Source: G963678255 sp963678255
GTDB lineage: Bacteria > Cloacimonadota > Cloacimonadia > Cloacimonadales > WRIO01
Assembly: GCA_963678255.2 (NCBI GenBank)
Contig: CAXXTW010000002.1
Location: 1,488,001-1,552,000, forward strand
DNA length: 64,000 nucleotides
Reading direction: 5' to 3'
Below the pieces are notes generated by a model that was not told where the DNA came from, did not search any database, and saw only the letters and a program-made list of their open reading frames with translations. Positions 1 to 8,938 of this stretch are shown here, in pieces. How positions within the stretch are numbered: position 1 is the first letter of the stretch; the number at the start of each line of letters is the position of its first letter. The position numbers were made by a program, and so were the translations under genes.

Positions 1-162
1 TTGTTTAAACTAACAGTTTTCATACAGTAGATGGCGGAAACTTAGATATTATTTACCTTTTAGGCCAAGCTGTGACTCTGGCATAGTAAACAAGCTTTGT
101 TAGGAGATGAGCTTTTAGAAGTTTATCTATAAAAACAAATTTCAAAGACCACTATAAAAAAT

Positions 163-696
163 TTATCTTTTTCCCTTAACTAGTTCAACTGCCTGAAGCT
201 TGATTTCATTAATTATTTCCATTTTTTCTTTTATTTGATTTTCACGTAGGATTTTCCCAATTAGAAATAGTGACCTAAAACCAAAAAAGGGTAAAATCTC
301 CATTAAATCTAAAGAATATATCGGTTTCCCAACATTTAGAATTTTATCTCCTATAGTTAGTGGTATTTCATAATCTACAAGTTCTTGCAAAGTAATATTA
401 AAATTTTTTAACTCGCCTAAATGGAATTGACACATTGCAAGGCCTAAATAGCTAATACAAAGTCTTATTTCTTTCTCTAAACTTAGAGCACGCCTAAATT
501 TACTTGCTGCTTCTTTTATCAACTCAATTTGAAGACTACTTGATGAATTCTGTATTTCTTTTAGAATTCGTAGCGCAGTATTCAAATCAGCTTTTACAAT
601 TTTATCAATTTTTGAATCAATTGTATCTATGAAACCAATGTAATTTCCAATGCAACTTATAACTCTTCCTGCAGTAAAGAAAATCCCAATATCCAT
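163..696 (-). CDS. Hypothetical protein beside TIR cluster
   Basis: I do not recognise this 177-residue protein. It has no clear signal peptide or transmembrane segment; the first ~25 residues are moderately hydrophobic and the rest is predicted largely helical. A TPR-like stretch (ISYLGLAMCQFHLGE) lies around residues 82-96, which suggests a helical-repeat scaffold, but this is inference. An AAGGTGG ribosome binding site precedes the ATG. It lies about 240 bp downstream of the ThsB-like gene on the same strand, so it may or may not belong to that transcription unit. Confidence 0.6.
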   Translation of the reverse strand: MDIGIFFTAGRVISCIGNYIGFIDTIDSKIDKIVKADLNTALRILKEIQNSSSSLQIELIKEAASKFRRALSLEKEIRLCISYLGLAMCQFHLGELKNFNITLQELVDYEIPLTIGDKILNVGKPIYSLDLMEILPFFGFRSLFLIGKILRENQIKEKMEIINEIKLQAVELVKGKR

Positions 697-936
697 TTTT
701 CCACCTTATCTAGAATTGTTAATATTAATTTCTAGATTCTAATAACTGTTTATATTTCTTGTTTGGCAAATAAATATATGCATTATAGCTAGAAAATGTT
801 TTTCACTTAATTTCTCTGCTGTACCATGAGTGACTTTTAAGAAAAAACCTAGGCCACCAAACCGTTTGAATTGAAAGATTCAGACATAAAATGCTAGAAA
901 ATTCCACTAAGGACAGCTTTGTTAAGAGCACTTTAT

Positions 937-1341
937 TTATTCTGCATAATCTCTAATTGCTTGAATAATGCTTTCTGTATTCCATCGTACATTTTTTTTT
1001 GAATATTTTTGAACTGTCGACGAAATTCTTTCTTGTCCCCAAGGAATAACACCTAGAATAGGTTTAGACATCTTATAAGCAGTACTAAGTTCCCAATCAA
1101 TCCAATCACTATAGCTTGCATATACACCTGCAATTGCTAATACTATATCGGATTCAATTATCCTATTTTTTAGAACCTTTTTTATATAAAGTGCATTATC
1201 AGAATTGATTGGTTCATCTTGGCTTGCTTCTTGAAAAGTAACATTAAAATAACCTCTATTAAATAATAATTCTCTTAATTTTATTAAATCTTCTGAATAT
1301 CTCCACGAATGGCTGATAAATATTTTGTGCTCTCTGGCCAT
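937..1341 (-). CDS. ThsB-like TIR domain protein
   Basis: A 134-residue single-domain protein. It opens with KIFISHSW at residues 6-13, the TIR/TIR-like first strand and loop, and has SDWIDWELSTA at about 78-88, where E84 fits the conserved acidic position of TIR NADases. KPILGVIPWGQE and the closing W...SIIQAI helix are typical of the MTH538/DUF1863 family that includes Thoeris ThsB. Family members make or cleave NAD-derived signals in anti-phage defence. Here there is no ThsA-like partner, so it is not canonical Thoeris. It starts 3 bp after the upstream NDT/TPR gene; its AAGGAG ribosome binding site overlaps that gene's end, which implies translational coupling. Function in this context is inferred. 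Confidence 0.8.
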   Translation of the reverse strand: MAREHKIFISHSWRYSEDLIKLRELLFNRGYFNVTFQEASQDEPINSDNALYIKKVLKNRIIESDIVLAIAGVYASYSDWIDWELSTAYKMSKPILGVIPWGQERISSTVQKYSKKNVRWNTESIIQAIRDYAE

Positions 1342-1344
1342 AAT

Positions 1345-2583
1345 CTACTCCTTAATTATTTTTTTTAAAATATTATTATTATTATAGTAAGTGTCTTTTT
1401 CCCAGTCTAATGGATTTTCATTTAAAAATAAATCTTCGTATTCTTTGTATGATTTTAAATCACCTATTGCAAAATAGCAATGTGATAATGTTGCTACAAT
1501 CCATTTCTTATCCACTCTCGTATCGAAATTTTCAGAATTAACAACATCAGATAATGTTCTAATAATTTCATTTCTAACATTTTTTGCTAAAACCTTGGCG
1601 AAAATCATTTCTTCTTCATTTTTTTCTATACTTTCTTTTAAGCTTAGACATAAAGCATAATTCTCTCCAGTATAATAATCATTCCTAATGTTATAACATT
1701 TCCCATAATATTTAATAGCTCTTTCTAAATACTCATTATCTCTATTTAGATGCCATAGCTGTTTATAAATTGCACCTGAAATTCCAAGTGTTTCGGGATC
1801 ATTTGTATTGCCATCAGGATCTAATTCTCCAATAATTTTCAAAGCATCAATAAGAGCTAAATTTTCAGTTGGTTTTTTTGATTTATAAACACATAATGCT
1901 TTTTGCTGAATAAAATATGGTTCATTTGAGACTTGAGTATTTGCTTTTTCCCAATATTTTGAAGCAGTAACAAAATCATTTATTATCATTGCTTCTTTTG
2001 CTTTTTCTACTAGAGCAAATATGTACTTTTCTTGTTTTGCAAGCTCATTAATGATTTCTAAATATTCTTCTTTAGTCAAGATAGGGGGAGTAATGCCCTT
2101 TATATAGGTATATAATGGACTATCAATTTCTTTAGCCTTTGAAATAGAGTCTATTAGTGTAATCAATTCTTGTTTACATCGTTCTGATTCATCAACGCCA
2201 ATATCTTCTCCTAAATGTGAGTATTTGAAAATTCTAGTATGATCAATATCAAATGGGATTTTCCCTTCTCTTTCTTTTAATATGATTGTTGAGTAAGGTC
2301 GAACTGCGTGTCTAATTCCTAGTTCGTAGACAGCATTTGGATTGTATGTTGTAATATCAGCTATAACAAGGTCTGCATACATTAATAAAGCATACATACT
2401 TCTATCAATTAACCCAGAATCTTTAATCTCATCAGCTCTTATACATTCATAACCAGCTCGGATAACAGTCGGTTTTATTATATTTTGATATGTTTTATTT
2501 AAATCATAGGTGATTCCATTTGAAGGATCAGTTTTTTTCCCGAAACCCATAATCACAAAGCAAAGTGGTTTTTGCATTCTCAT
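1345..2583 (-). CDS. NDT-like/TPR signalling protein
   Basis: A 412-residue two-part protein. Residues ~5-145 resemble the nucleoside 2-deoxyribosyltransferase-like fold: FVIMGFGKK, then DLVIADITTYNPNAVYELGIRHA at ~71-93, with E87 in the position of the catalytic Glu of that family. Residues ~180-405 are helical repeats resembling the TPR-like/TRAFs-binding (DUF4071/TPR-S) region often paired with TIR or NDT domains in bacterial conflict systems. No signal peptide, so cytoplasmic. The start is chosen at the ATG after AGAGGAG with 5-nt spacing. It is followed at 3 bp by a ThsB-like gene and preceded at ~170 bp by a TIR gene. A sensor-plus-nucleotide-hydrolase role is inference from domain pairing. 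Confidence 0.75.
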   Translation of the reverse strand: MRMQKPLCFVIMGFGKKTDPSNGITYDLNKTYQNIIKPTVIRAGYECIRADEIKDSGLIDRSMYALLMYADLVIADITTYNPNAVYELGIRHAVRPYSTIILKEREGKIPFDIDHTRIFKYSHLGEDIGVDESERCKQELITLIDSISKAKEIDSPLYTYIKGITPPILTKEEYLEIINELAKQEKYIFALVEKAKEAMIINDFVTASKYWEKANTQVSNEPYFIQQKALCVYKSKKPTENLALIDALKIIGELDPDGNTNDPETLGISGAIYKQLWHLNRDNEYLERAIKYYGKCYNIRNDYYTGENYALCLSLKESIEKNEEEMIFAKVLAKNVRNEIIRTLSDVVNSENFDTRVDKKWIVATLSHCYFAIGDLKSYKEYEDLFLNENPLDWEKDTYYNNNNILKKIIKE

Positions 2584-2750
2584 TTTCGCTCCTCTTTTTT
2601 TTACAAGTGCTTAGTCCCAGATGTTGTGAGACAACTAATGTCCATAAAAGGTGCAGAGATAGACAACTAACGAAACAAACTTGGTAATATACAATTAACT
2701 CAGAATCTGTCAAAACTTCCATAGTACATAGACGTACTTAGGGATTCTTA

Positions 2751-3758
2751 TTATACATTTTTATTATTTAAAAATCTACTAAAACTATCAAGCAATACCA
2801 TTGTCATTTCTTTCATCATATAATCTTCTTTTGAGTCAACACTCATCTTTCTAAAAACAGGGTTATTATTTGATAAATATATGATATCTTTGAAATCTGA
2901 AAATGCTTTTATTTTTTCTTCTTCACTTTTGGAGTTCCTGATTGTTTTCATCGTCTCCATTCCAATTTCATATATCCATGGCATTGTTTCTTTAAAAATA
3001 CTGAGAGCTATCATAATCCCTGCATAACGGTTTTTATGTAGATGAACAAGTTCTTCTATCATCAATGGACTAAGTCTTCGTTTTCTTTCTCTATAGTCTA
3101 CTTGCATATTTCGATCAATTCTTGCTGGTAAATCTTGAAACATCATTTTAATTTCTTCAAACAATTTTGCTGATGTGTTGTCTGTTTCTTGAATATTATC
3201 ATTTTCTGTTTCTGGTTTTGATTTTTTTTTCGTTTCAATTAATTGATTAATATTTTTTTTAAACTTAGTAACTTGAGACTTTATTGTTTCTTCATCAGGT
3301 TCAGAATTTGGAATTCTATTAACTAGTTGAAATACAAGTTTTGTTAAAGAATCTTCATCATCACTACAATTCTGGAATTGAGCAAAAGGTCCAGTTGAAG
3401 CTTGTGTCAATTGTATACCAAGTGCAACCCCCAAAATTGGAGTATCTAGTTTTCCCTTTGCCATTCCAGCTTCAAAGAGAATCCACGGCCGATTAATGCT
3501 GTTTTCTGTAAGCAAACAAACTACATCTGATGCGGTTTGTATGTTTTTTATAATTACTGGATACCATTCAACTCCATATTCAATTCCCTGATTCACTTTT
3601 TTATCAGATGATCTAAAAGATTTCAGAACTCCAGCGCTAACATTTTTTAGTAGATTACTAAATTCTTCGGCGAGTTTAGCATCTCTAGCATCATGGCTAA
3701 TAAAGACCAAAGGCTGACAAGTAGTCAGATCATTACCTTCAGTTATTTTATCACTCAT
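2751..3758 (-). CDS. TIR domain protein
   Basis: About 335 residues. The N-terminal ~150 form a TIR domain: PLVFISHDARD near residue 16-26, SDVVCLLTENSINRPWILFEAGMA near 77-100 with E96 as the candidate NADase glutamate, then a TPILGVALG strand. A charged Lys/Glu/Asn-rich linker (~165-195) leads to a helical C-terminal domain (~200-335) that I cannot assign and that may be the sensor or oligomerisation part. An upstream in-frame ATG exists at 3770, but GGAGG followed by 5 nt places translation at 3758. First gene of the likely TIR/NDT/ThsB-like unit; role in abortive anti-phage NAD depletion is inferred from the family. Confidence 0.8.
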   Translation of the reverse strand: MSDKITEGNDLTTCQPLVFISHDARDAKLAEEFSNLLKNVSAGVLKSFRSSDKKVNQGIEYGVEWYPVIIKNIQTASDVVCLLTENSINRPWILFEAGMAKGKLDTPILGVALGIQLTQASTGPFAQFQNCSDDEDSLTKLVFQLVNRIPNSEPDEETIKSQVTKFKKNINQLIETKKKSKPETENDNIQETDNTSAKLFEEIKMMFQDLPARIDRNMQVDYRERKRRLSPLMIEELVHLHKNRYAGIMIALSIFKETMPWIYEIGMETMKTIRNSKSEEEKIKAFSDFKDIIYLSNNNPVFRKMSVDSKEDYMMKEMTMVLLDSFSRFLNNKNV

Positions 3759-3838
3759 TCTTTCCTCCATTTTTTTTCTTTCATATATTCCGAGACATGA
3801 AAAGCAAGGGGTTACTTAAAAATTCATTCTGAGTATTA

Positions 3839-3871
3839 AGTATAACGTTACCCCCCCCCCCCCCGAAATAA
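3839..3871 (-). promoter_or_regulatory. Candidate promoter with poly-G spacer tract
   Basis: Reading the minus strand, a TATACT -10-like hexamer (3839-3844) lies ~80 bp upstream of the TIR start. It is preceded by an uninterrupted run of 14 G (3851-3864) and then TTATTT (3866-3871) as a weak -35. The spacing is 21 nt, longer than the usual 17, and would become optimal if the tract lost four bases. Such tracts are a known slippage-based phase-variation device; here this is inference. Confidence 0.35.
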
Positions 3872-4487
3872 GATATCATAAATTCCCTTTTTCTGGATGG
3901 CTATTCGCTTAATGGGAATAAAGTTCTACTTTCGATATTTTTCATCATTCAACTCCAAATTATCGTATGGATTTTAATTCTTCCTTTGGTAGAGGCTGCA
4001 ATGAGAGTATAGAATTCAGTTGAATTAGAACACTTGTGACTAGGAAGTTTTTGAATTACCCTTAATTTCGCACTTATCACAAAAAACCTCAAATATTTGT
4101 CGAGTGTTAAGTCACCAATATTGGTTGAAAATATAACCCCATGGTTAAAGGGCTATATATGATTTATATACTTTTCTTTCTTTTTTCTATATATTATACT
4201 ATGAACTAAAAATAACGAAATCTTAATATTTCTGTCAAGATTATTTTTTAATATTTAGTTAATACTGGATTGAAGCCTATTTAGCAAGTGGAAAAGAGAG
4301 ATACTTCATAGATGGGTATCTCAAGAATGACTATATTTAGTTTATTTTTATGATAAAATAAGCAGCATAAATTTTTAGGTTTAAAAGGTATCTTAATCAT
4401 TAAAATAAGGCAGAAAGAATTGTCTTTTATTATTAGCAGGTATAGCCTATCCTTTTCTTTTTTTATGCTTCAAGCACCAAGGATACG
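3872..4487. other. Non-coding AT-rich stretch
   Basis: No convincing ORF with a ribosome binding site on either strand. One perfect 7-bp inverted repeat (GAGATAC/GTATCTC, 4298-4322, 11-nt loop) without a T-run is the only structure I see. Confidence 0.5.
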
Positions 4488-4590
4488 GGCAAATCAGAGA
4501 TTTGCAGATAATAGATAAAAGCTCATATCAGGCTGTCGCCTGTTTGGTAAAGATGAAACACCTTGTTTTGAGATTGTCCTTTTAAAAAAT
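4488..4590. repeat. Dispersed intergenic repeat R1, copy 1
   Basis: Contains two small palindromes (GCAAATC...GATTTGC and CAGGC..GCCTG) followed by a conserved tail around 'aaacaccttgttttgagatt'. A diverged copy lies at about 12290-12385, directly after the photolyase gene, and a partial copy of its first palindrome at 12433-12450. Confidence 0.6.
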
Positions 4591-4656
4591 TGACATCTAT
4601 TGGAGAAGATATGGATATTTCTTTGAGATAGTAGTGTTCATTTCTTTTGTCTTGAT

Positions 4657-4731
4657 ACTTGGATATTTAATATATTTTATGGATTAATTAATTAAAATAG
4701 ACAAATACACAAGATGTTTCATAGGAGATAA
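4657..4731. repeat. Dispersed intergenic repeat R2, copy 1
   Basis: About 75 bp, AT-rich, near-identical to 12837-12913 (shared 'acacaagatgtttcata' core with an ATTA-slippage difference). Found only between genes. Confidence 0.6.
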
Positions 4732-4881
4732 AAGTTAATTATACATTGGTTTGTAGCAGATAAAGGCGAATAGGGATTTCAGATAAAAGATAAGTATTTC
4801 GAGTTCGAGCCGATCTCGATCCAAATTATCTGCAAACAAGATGTTCGCAGAACGAATCATCCCTCTCTCCACTATTGTTAA

Positions 4882-5113
4882 CTCTTCATTTCTTTCTCTT
4901 GAAAAAAAGAAACGGAAGCAAAGAAAGTTCAAGCCCTAGGAAAAAACTTGCTATCTCCAGTCACTCTCAGGGACTCCGCCATAGCTTGCCAATAGTTAAG
5001 TAAATTAATGAGGCAAACCATTGTCTTCAATCAGAATGGCTGTTCGTTCCCCTTCGAGTTTCCCTTCGACTTCACGCTGTTTTTTCAGGGGCAATTGTAC
5101 CATTTATACCTGG
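4882..5113. repeat. Dispersed intergenic repeat R3, copy 1
   Basis: One of three long related copies (also 12543-12840 and 16151-16375). The shared core runs from 'atctccagtcactctcaggg' (4953) to about 5100. On the reverse strand it holds a short coding-looking stretch (GERTAILIEDNGLPH) that ends at a stop or frameshift in each copy, so it may be a relic of a former gene tail or part of a non-autonomous element. Confidence 0.65.
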
Positions 5114-5484
5114 TTATTTGATAGTGACAGTAAGAATGGCAGTCAAAGATAAGTATTTCGAGTCCGAGCCGAACTCGCTCCATTTTAAGAAACTCTTCAT
5201 TTCTTTTGTTCTGATGCATATAACATGTTTTTATGAATCGTTTTATTTTCCGTGTTTTCCGAGCCTTCCGTGGTTTAATAACTTTGTAGAGGGAGGTTTT
5301 TGAATAAATAATCTTGACAATATCTGGGAATTAATTGAGGATAAGGCTTTGATAAGATTATATTTAAAGAGTTAATATGAAAGTATCGAATATTCAAATC
5401 AGAAGATTGTGTTACCATTGAATATACGGGGGCTGAACAGAAGCATCTTTTCTTTTTTATGATTGTGGTAATTAGGAGTTTTAA

Positions 5485-6924
5485 ATGGAATTTGTTACAA
5501 TGCAAGAATTGAGTGATATTGAGAATTTTATAAAATTATTGATGGATCAGTGGGAAGTTCCTTGTTTAGCTGTTGGTTTAACCCATGAGGGAAAGAGTAT
5601 TTATTCTTCTGGATTTGGTTATAGCGATATAGAAAACAAAGAGAGAATCACTTCAGATACTTTATTTTGTATAGGTTCAGTTACAAAATCATTTACAGCT
5701 TTTGCAATAGGATTGTTAGTTGAAAGAGGGTTACTTGGTTGGGATCAAAAAGTAAAAAAGATAATACCAGAATTTGAATTGAAAGATATCAATGCCTCTA
5801 ATGATTTAAGTATTCGAGATTTTTTAGCACATCGTACGGGTGTATTCTCATATGACGAGTTATTGTACACTCGAGTTATAAAGAATCGAAAAGATATTTT
5901 AAATTTTACAAAGTATTTTGAGCAAGAGTATCCGATTAGAAAGAAATATTCTTATAATAATTACATGTATGCCTTATTAGGGCACATTATTGAGAAAATT
6001 ACTAATGTTTCATGGGAAGAGTATGTCACTGAAAACATTTTCAAACCTTTAGGTATGGAGAATACCTATGCTTCAATAAAACAGTGTCCCCCTCATAAAT
6101 TGGTAAAATCATATTACAGAGAGAATAAGACAAATACCATTATAAAGAGTATAAAACAGTGTCAATCTTATGAATTTCTAAATCCTGCGGGAGGCATATA
6201 TTCTTGTATTCGTGATATGCAAAAATGGAGCAATGTCTTTAACTCCGAGAATATAACTCATAACCTGTTATCAAAGGAAATCGTAAAAGAAATATTATCT
6301 CCACAAATCCTAATTTCTGAGATGGCTAATTCAAAAGAATTTTCAACCCATAGCTATGGGTTTGGTTGGCATCTTTTAGAATACAAAGGATTAGATCTCA
6401 TTAGGCATGGTGGGAATGTTGATGATTTCAGCAGTGAAATTAGTATCATTCCAAGCAAGAATTTAGGAATAGTCATACTAGGAAATCTGGGAAATGTGCC
6501 TATTGGACAAATATTATCAATGTACGTTTATGATCTTATTTTTAAAAATGATATTACTGATTGGAATAGCAGATTTTACAACAGCTTTAAGAAAAACTTA
6601 GAAAATGAACTGAAAGCGAATAGCACCGAAAAACAAGATATTATTGAAACACCTTTACCAAACAATTTACCAGACTACCTTGGAGTTTATCATAACGAGC
6701 TTTATGGTGAGCTTATAATAAGCAATAAAGCTGATAAGCTGTTTATACAAATAAAAAACGAGGAATATCTACTTCACCATCATCAGCAGAATGTTTTTTC
6801 ATTTTATGGCTATGCTCAAATGAAAAAAGAAATCAAATATGGTCTGGAGAGTGAAGGCAAGATTGAATTCTTGCATTTACAAATAAGTGATAAAATTGAG
6901 GTAAAGTTTTTAAAAGTTAAATAA
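5485..6924 (+). CDS. Serine beta-lactamase-like hydrolase
   Basis: A 479-residue protein of the class C beta-lactamase/esterase/DD-peptidase-like superfamily (PF00144 type). The catalytic triad is visible: S65-V-T-K68 (SxxK), Y157-N-N159 (YxN) and H308-G-G310 (HxG, replacing KTG as in many esterase-like members). Residues ~395-479 form a beta-rich C-terminal domain like the DUF3471 domain common in this family. No signal peptide is evident, so it is probably cytoplasmic and substrate cannot be told from sequence. AGGAG lies just before the start. It appears monocistronic; a hairpin at 7040-7057 follows. Confidence 0.9.
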   Translation: MEFVTMQELSDIENFIKLLMDQWEVPCLAVGLTHEGKSIYSSGFGYSDIENKERITSDTLFCIGSVTKSFTAFAIGLLVERGLLGWDQKVKKIIPEFELKDINASNDLSIRDFLAHRTGVFSYDELLYTRVIKNRKDILNFTKYFEQEYPIRKKYSYNNYMYALLGHIIEKITNVSWEEYVTENIFKPLGMENTYASIKQCPPHKLVKSYYRENKTNTIIKSIKQCQSYEFLNPAGGIYSCIRDMQKWSNVFNSENITHNLLSKEIVKEILSPQILISEMANSKEFSTHSYGFGWHLLEYKGLDLIRHGGNVDDFSSEISIIPSKNLGIVILGNLGNVPIGQILSMYVYDLIFKNDITDWNSRFYNSFKKNLENELKANSTEKQDIIETPLPNNLPDYLGVYHNELYGELIISNKADKLFIQIKNEEYLLHHHQQNVFSFYGYAQMKKEIKYGLESEGKIEFLHLQISDKIEVKFLKVK

Positions 6925-7039
6925 GTATTTCTTTCACTTGTCAAAAGAAATGATCTGTGGTGTCGATTTCGTTGAAATATTCTCTTCATTTCTTTTGTTT
7001 ACTTGTTTTCTCATTAAATCAATGTATCTATTCTTTGGA

Positions 7040-7057
7040 CCGACCAAAGATGGTCGG
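7040..7057 (+). terminator. Hairpin after serine hydrolase gene
   Basis: Perfect 6-bp inverted repeat CCGACC/GGTCGG with loop AAAGAT, followed by an AT-rich ATTATTTGTTCTT. The same stem-loop core recurs at 12964-12983. Could be a weak intrinsic terminator or a repeated hairpin element. Confidence 0.4.
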
Positions 7058-7118
7058 ATTATTTGTTCTTAAATTTGGAATAGTCTCTAGTAGGAGAAAG
7101 AAAACTACTAGTTTTATA

Positions 7119-7147
7119 TTGACACCTTTTGGACTATTTGGTATGAT
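7119..7147 (+). promoter_or_regulatory. Sigma70-type promoter for pyruvate kinase
   Basis: TTGACA (7119-7124), 17-nt spacer, TATGAT (7142-7147), 29 bp before the pyruvate kinase start, which also has an AAGGAGG ribosome binding site. Confidence 0.65.
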
Positions 7148-7176
7148 AATTCAATAAATCCTTAAGGAGGATATCC

Positions 7177-8613
7177 ATGACAGAAAATAAACAAAAAACA
7201 AAAATTGTGTGTACAATTGGTCCTGCTTCAGATAGTATAGAAAAAATGGTTGGCTTGATAGAATCAGGAATGAGTATTGCCCGTTTAAACTACTCTCATG
7301 GAAATTTTGAAAAGCATGCTGAGGTTATTAAAATGCTGAGGAAAGCATCTGAAATAACAGGGATTTCTATTGCCATATTAGCTGATCTACCCGGTCCTAA
7401 AATGAGAATAGGAAAGATTGAGCCTGAACAAATTCAATTAATACAAGGACAAACTGTCTGTCTTACCACTGATAATATTATTGGAAATGAGAATAAATTT
7501 TCGGTAAGTTTTGCTAAACTTCCAAAGGTAGTTAAACCAGGGAATACCTTATTTCTCAATGATGGAATTATTCAGTTAAGTGTTACAGAAATTAAAGAAA
7601 ATGAGGTGATTTGTCAAGTCATTGTCGGTGGAGAATTACGATCTAATAAAGGATTAAACCTTCCAGGTATAAATCTTGGAATCAGTGCTTTTACCGAGAA
7701 TGATTATTTATGCCTGGAATCAGCACTTAAAAATGGTGTGGATGCGATCAGTCAATCTTTTGTGAATAATGCAGAGGATATCATTGACGTTCGAGCTGCG
7801 GCAACAAAACTAGGGTATAATCCCTTTATCATTGCGAAAATTGAAAGAGCCGATGCCTTGACAAACCTTGATCAAATTCTTAACTATACTGATGGACTTA
7901 TGATTGCCAGAGGTGATTTGGGTGTGGAAATCCCAATAGAAAAGATTGCACTTGTTCAGAAGCATATCATTAACACTGCCAATCTTCACGGGAAACCCGT
8001 CATCACAGCCACTCAATTGCTAGGTTCTATGACAACGAATCCCAGACCTACTCGTGCAGAAGTAACCGATGTTTCAAATGCTATTATCGATGGAACAGAT
8101 TGTGTCATGCTATCAGAAGAATCAGCCATGGGAAAATATCCTTTGGAGTCTGTGCAAATGCTATCAAAAATTGCTTTAACTGTTGAAAATTCAAGAATAA
8201 ACAATACTTCGAGAAGAAGGCAGGAAAATCTCTATAGAAATGATGGTTCTCATGTCTCTGACACAATTTCGTATAATGTTCAACAGAGTGTTTATCATTT
8301 AAAAGCCTTATGCGTAGCAGTTCATACCATAACAGGGCATATCGCTCGTATGATATCCAGATTTAAACTGCCAGTTTGGATAAATGCCATGACTGAAGAT
8401 GTTTCAGTGTATCAAAGTCTTCATTTTTCTTTTGGTATTCATCCCATCTTAGTTAGTCAATTACCAGAAAGCTGGAATCAGTATATAAAAGAAACGATTT
8501 CTCCAAACCATGAAGATAATAGCAGTATAGTTATTCTGGTGGAAGGTCCTACCAAAAATGCGCCATTATCTAGTCATAAAATGGAAATTATCGATCTTTT
8601 AAACCCTACCTAA
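7177..8613 (+). CDS. pyk: Pyruvate kinase
   Basis: A 478-residue pyruvate kinase, converting phosphoenolpyruvate and ADP to pyruvate and ATP at the end of glycolysis. Visible motifs: KIVCTIGPAS at the N-terminus, MSIARLNYSHG, DLPGPKMRIG, the beta-barrel B domain (~70-170), the catalytic IIAKIERADAL (usual IAKIE), MIARGDLGVEIP, and PVITATQLLGSM...PTRAEVTDVSNAIIDGTDCVMLSEESA. The usual SGETA is SEESA here. Length is normal for the short bacterial form without an extra C-terminal domain. A strong ribosome binding site and promoter lie directly upstream; it seems to be transcribed alone. Confidence 0.97.
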   Translation: MTENKQKTKIVCTIGPASDSIEKMVGLIESGMSIARLNYSHGNFEKHAEVIKMLRKASEITGISIAILADLPGPKMRIGKIEPEQIQLIQGQTVCLTTDNIIGNENKFSVSFAKLPKVVKPGNTLFLNDGIIQLSVTEIKENEVICQVIVGGELRSNKGLNLPGINLGISAFTENDYLCLESALKNGVDAISQSFVNNAEDIIDVRAAATKLGYNPFIIAKIERADALTNLDQILNYTDGLMIARGDLGVEIPIEKIALVQKHIINTANLHGKPVITATQLLGSMTTNPRPTRAEVTDVSNAIIDGTDCVMLSEESAMGKYPLESVQMLSKIALTVENSRINNTSRRRQENLYRNDGSHVSDTISYNVQQSVYHLKALCVAVHTITGHIARMISRFKLPVWINAMTEDVSVYQSLHFSFGIHPILVSQLPESWNQYIKETISPNHEDNSSIVILVEGPTKNAPLSSHKMEIIDLLNPT

Positions 8614-8938
8614 TTGACTGGCTTTTTGAGTCTATACAATTCAATAAGATGGCATCTTCATTTCTTTCTATCTCATGTTTTCTCATTAAATCAAAAGTAT
8701 CTTCTTTTAGGTAGTCATATTGTTTTAAAGAAATAGAGAAATTAAAAAACAATTGACTTTATTTTAAGAACGCTTAAAAGGGATTTAAGAAAGTGTGGTT
8801 AAGAAATTTTAATAATGGTAATATTTCTTTTGGAATATTGATAAATATGCGTTAGATCAAAAAAAATACATGTTTTAAATCTTTTAACATACATTTTCTA
8901 CAACAAACCCATGATTTGGGTTTTAAAAGGAGTTAATC
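8614..8938. other. Intergenic region before PBP gene
   Basis: No ORF. The part near 8655-8705 ('tctcatttctt..' and 'gttttctcattaaatca') resembles 6975-7020, suggesting another short dispersed repeat. AAAGGAG before 8939 marks the PBP start. A TTGACT at 8753 has no good -10 partner. Confidence 0.4.

Noticed and set aside
2528..2722. 64-residue frame overlapping the NDT/TPR gene start
   Set aside because: Runs across another gene's start in a different frame and has no own ribosome binding site.
937..3758. Canonical Thoeris system
   Set aside because: A ThsB-like protein is present but no ThsA (SIR2/SLOG or other) partner was found.
4735..5303. Small reading frames at 4735-4932 (-) and 5118-5303 (+)
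   Set aside because: They lie in dispersed repeats, lack ribosome binding sites and have odd aromatic-rich compositions typical of chance frames.
6957..7157. Reading frame of 66 residues
   Set aside because: Overlaps the hairpin and pyruvate kinase promoter; no ribosome binding site.
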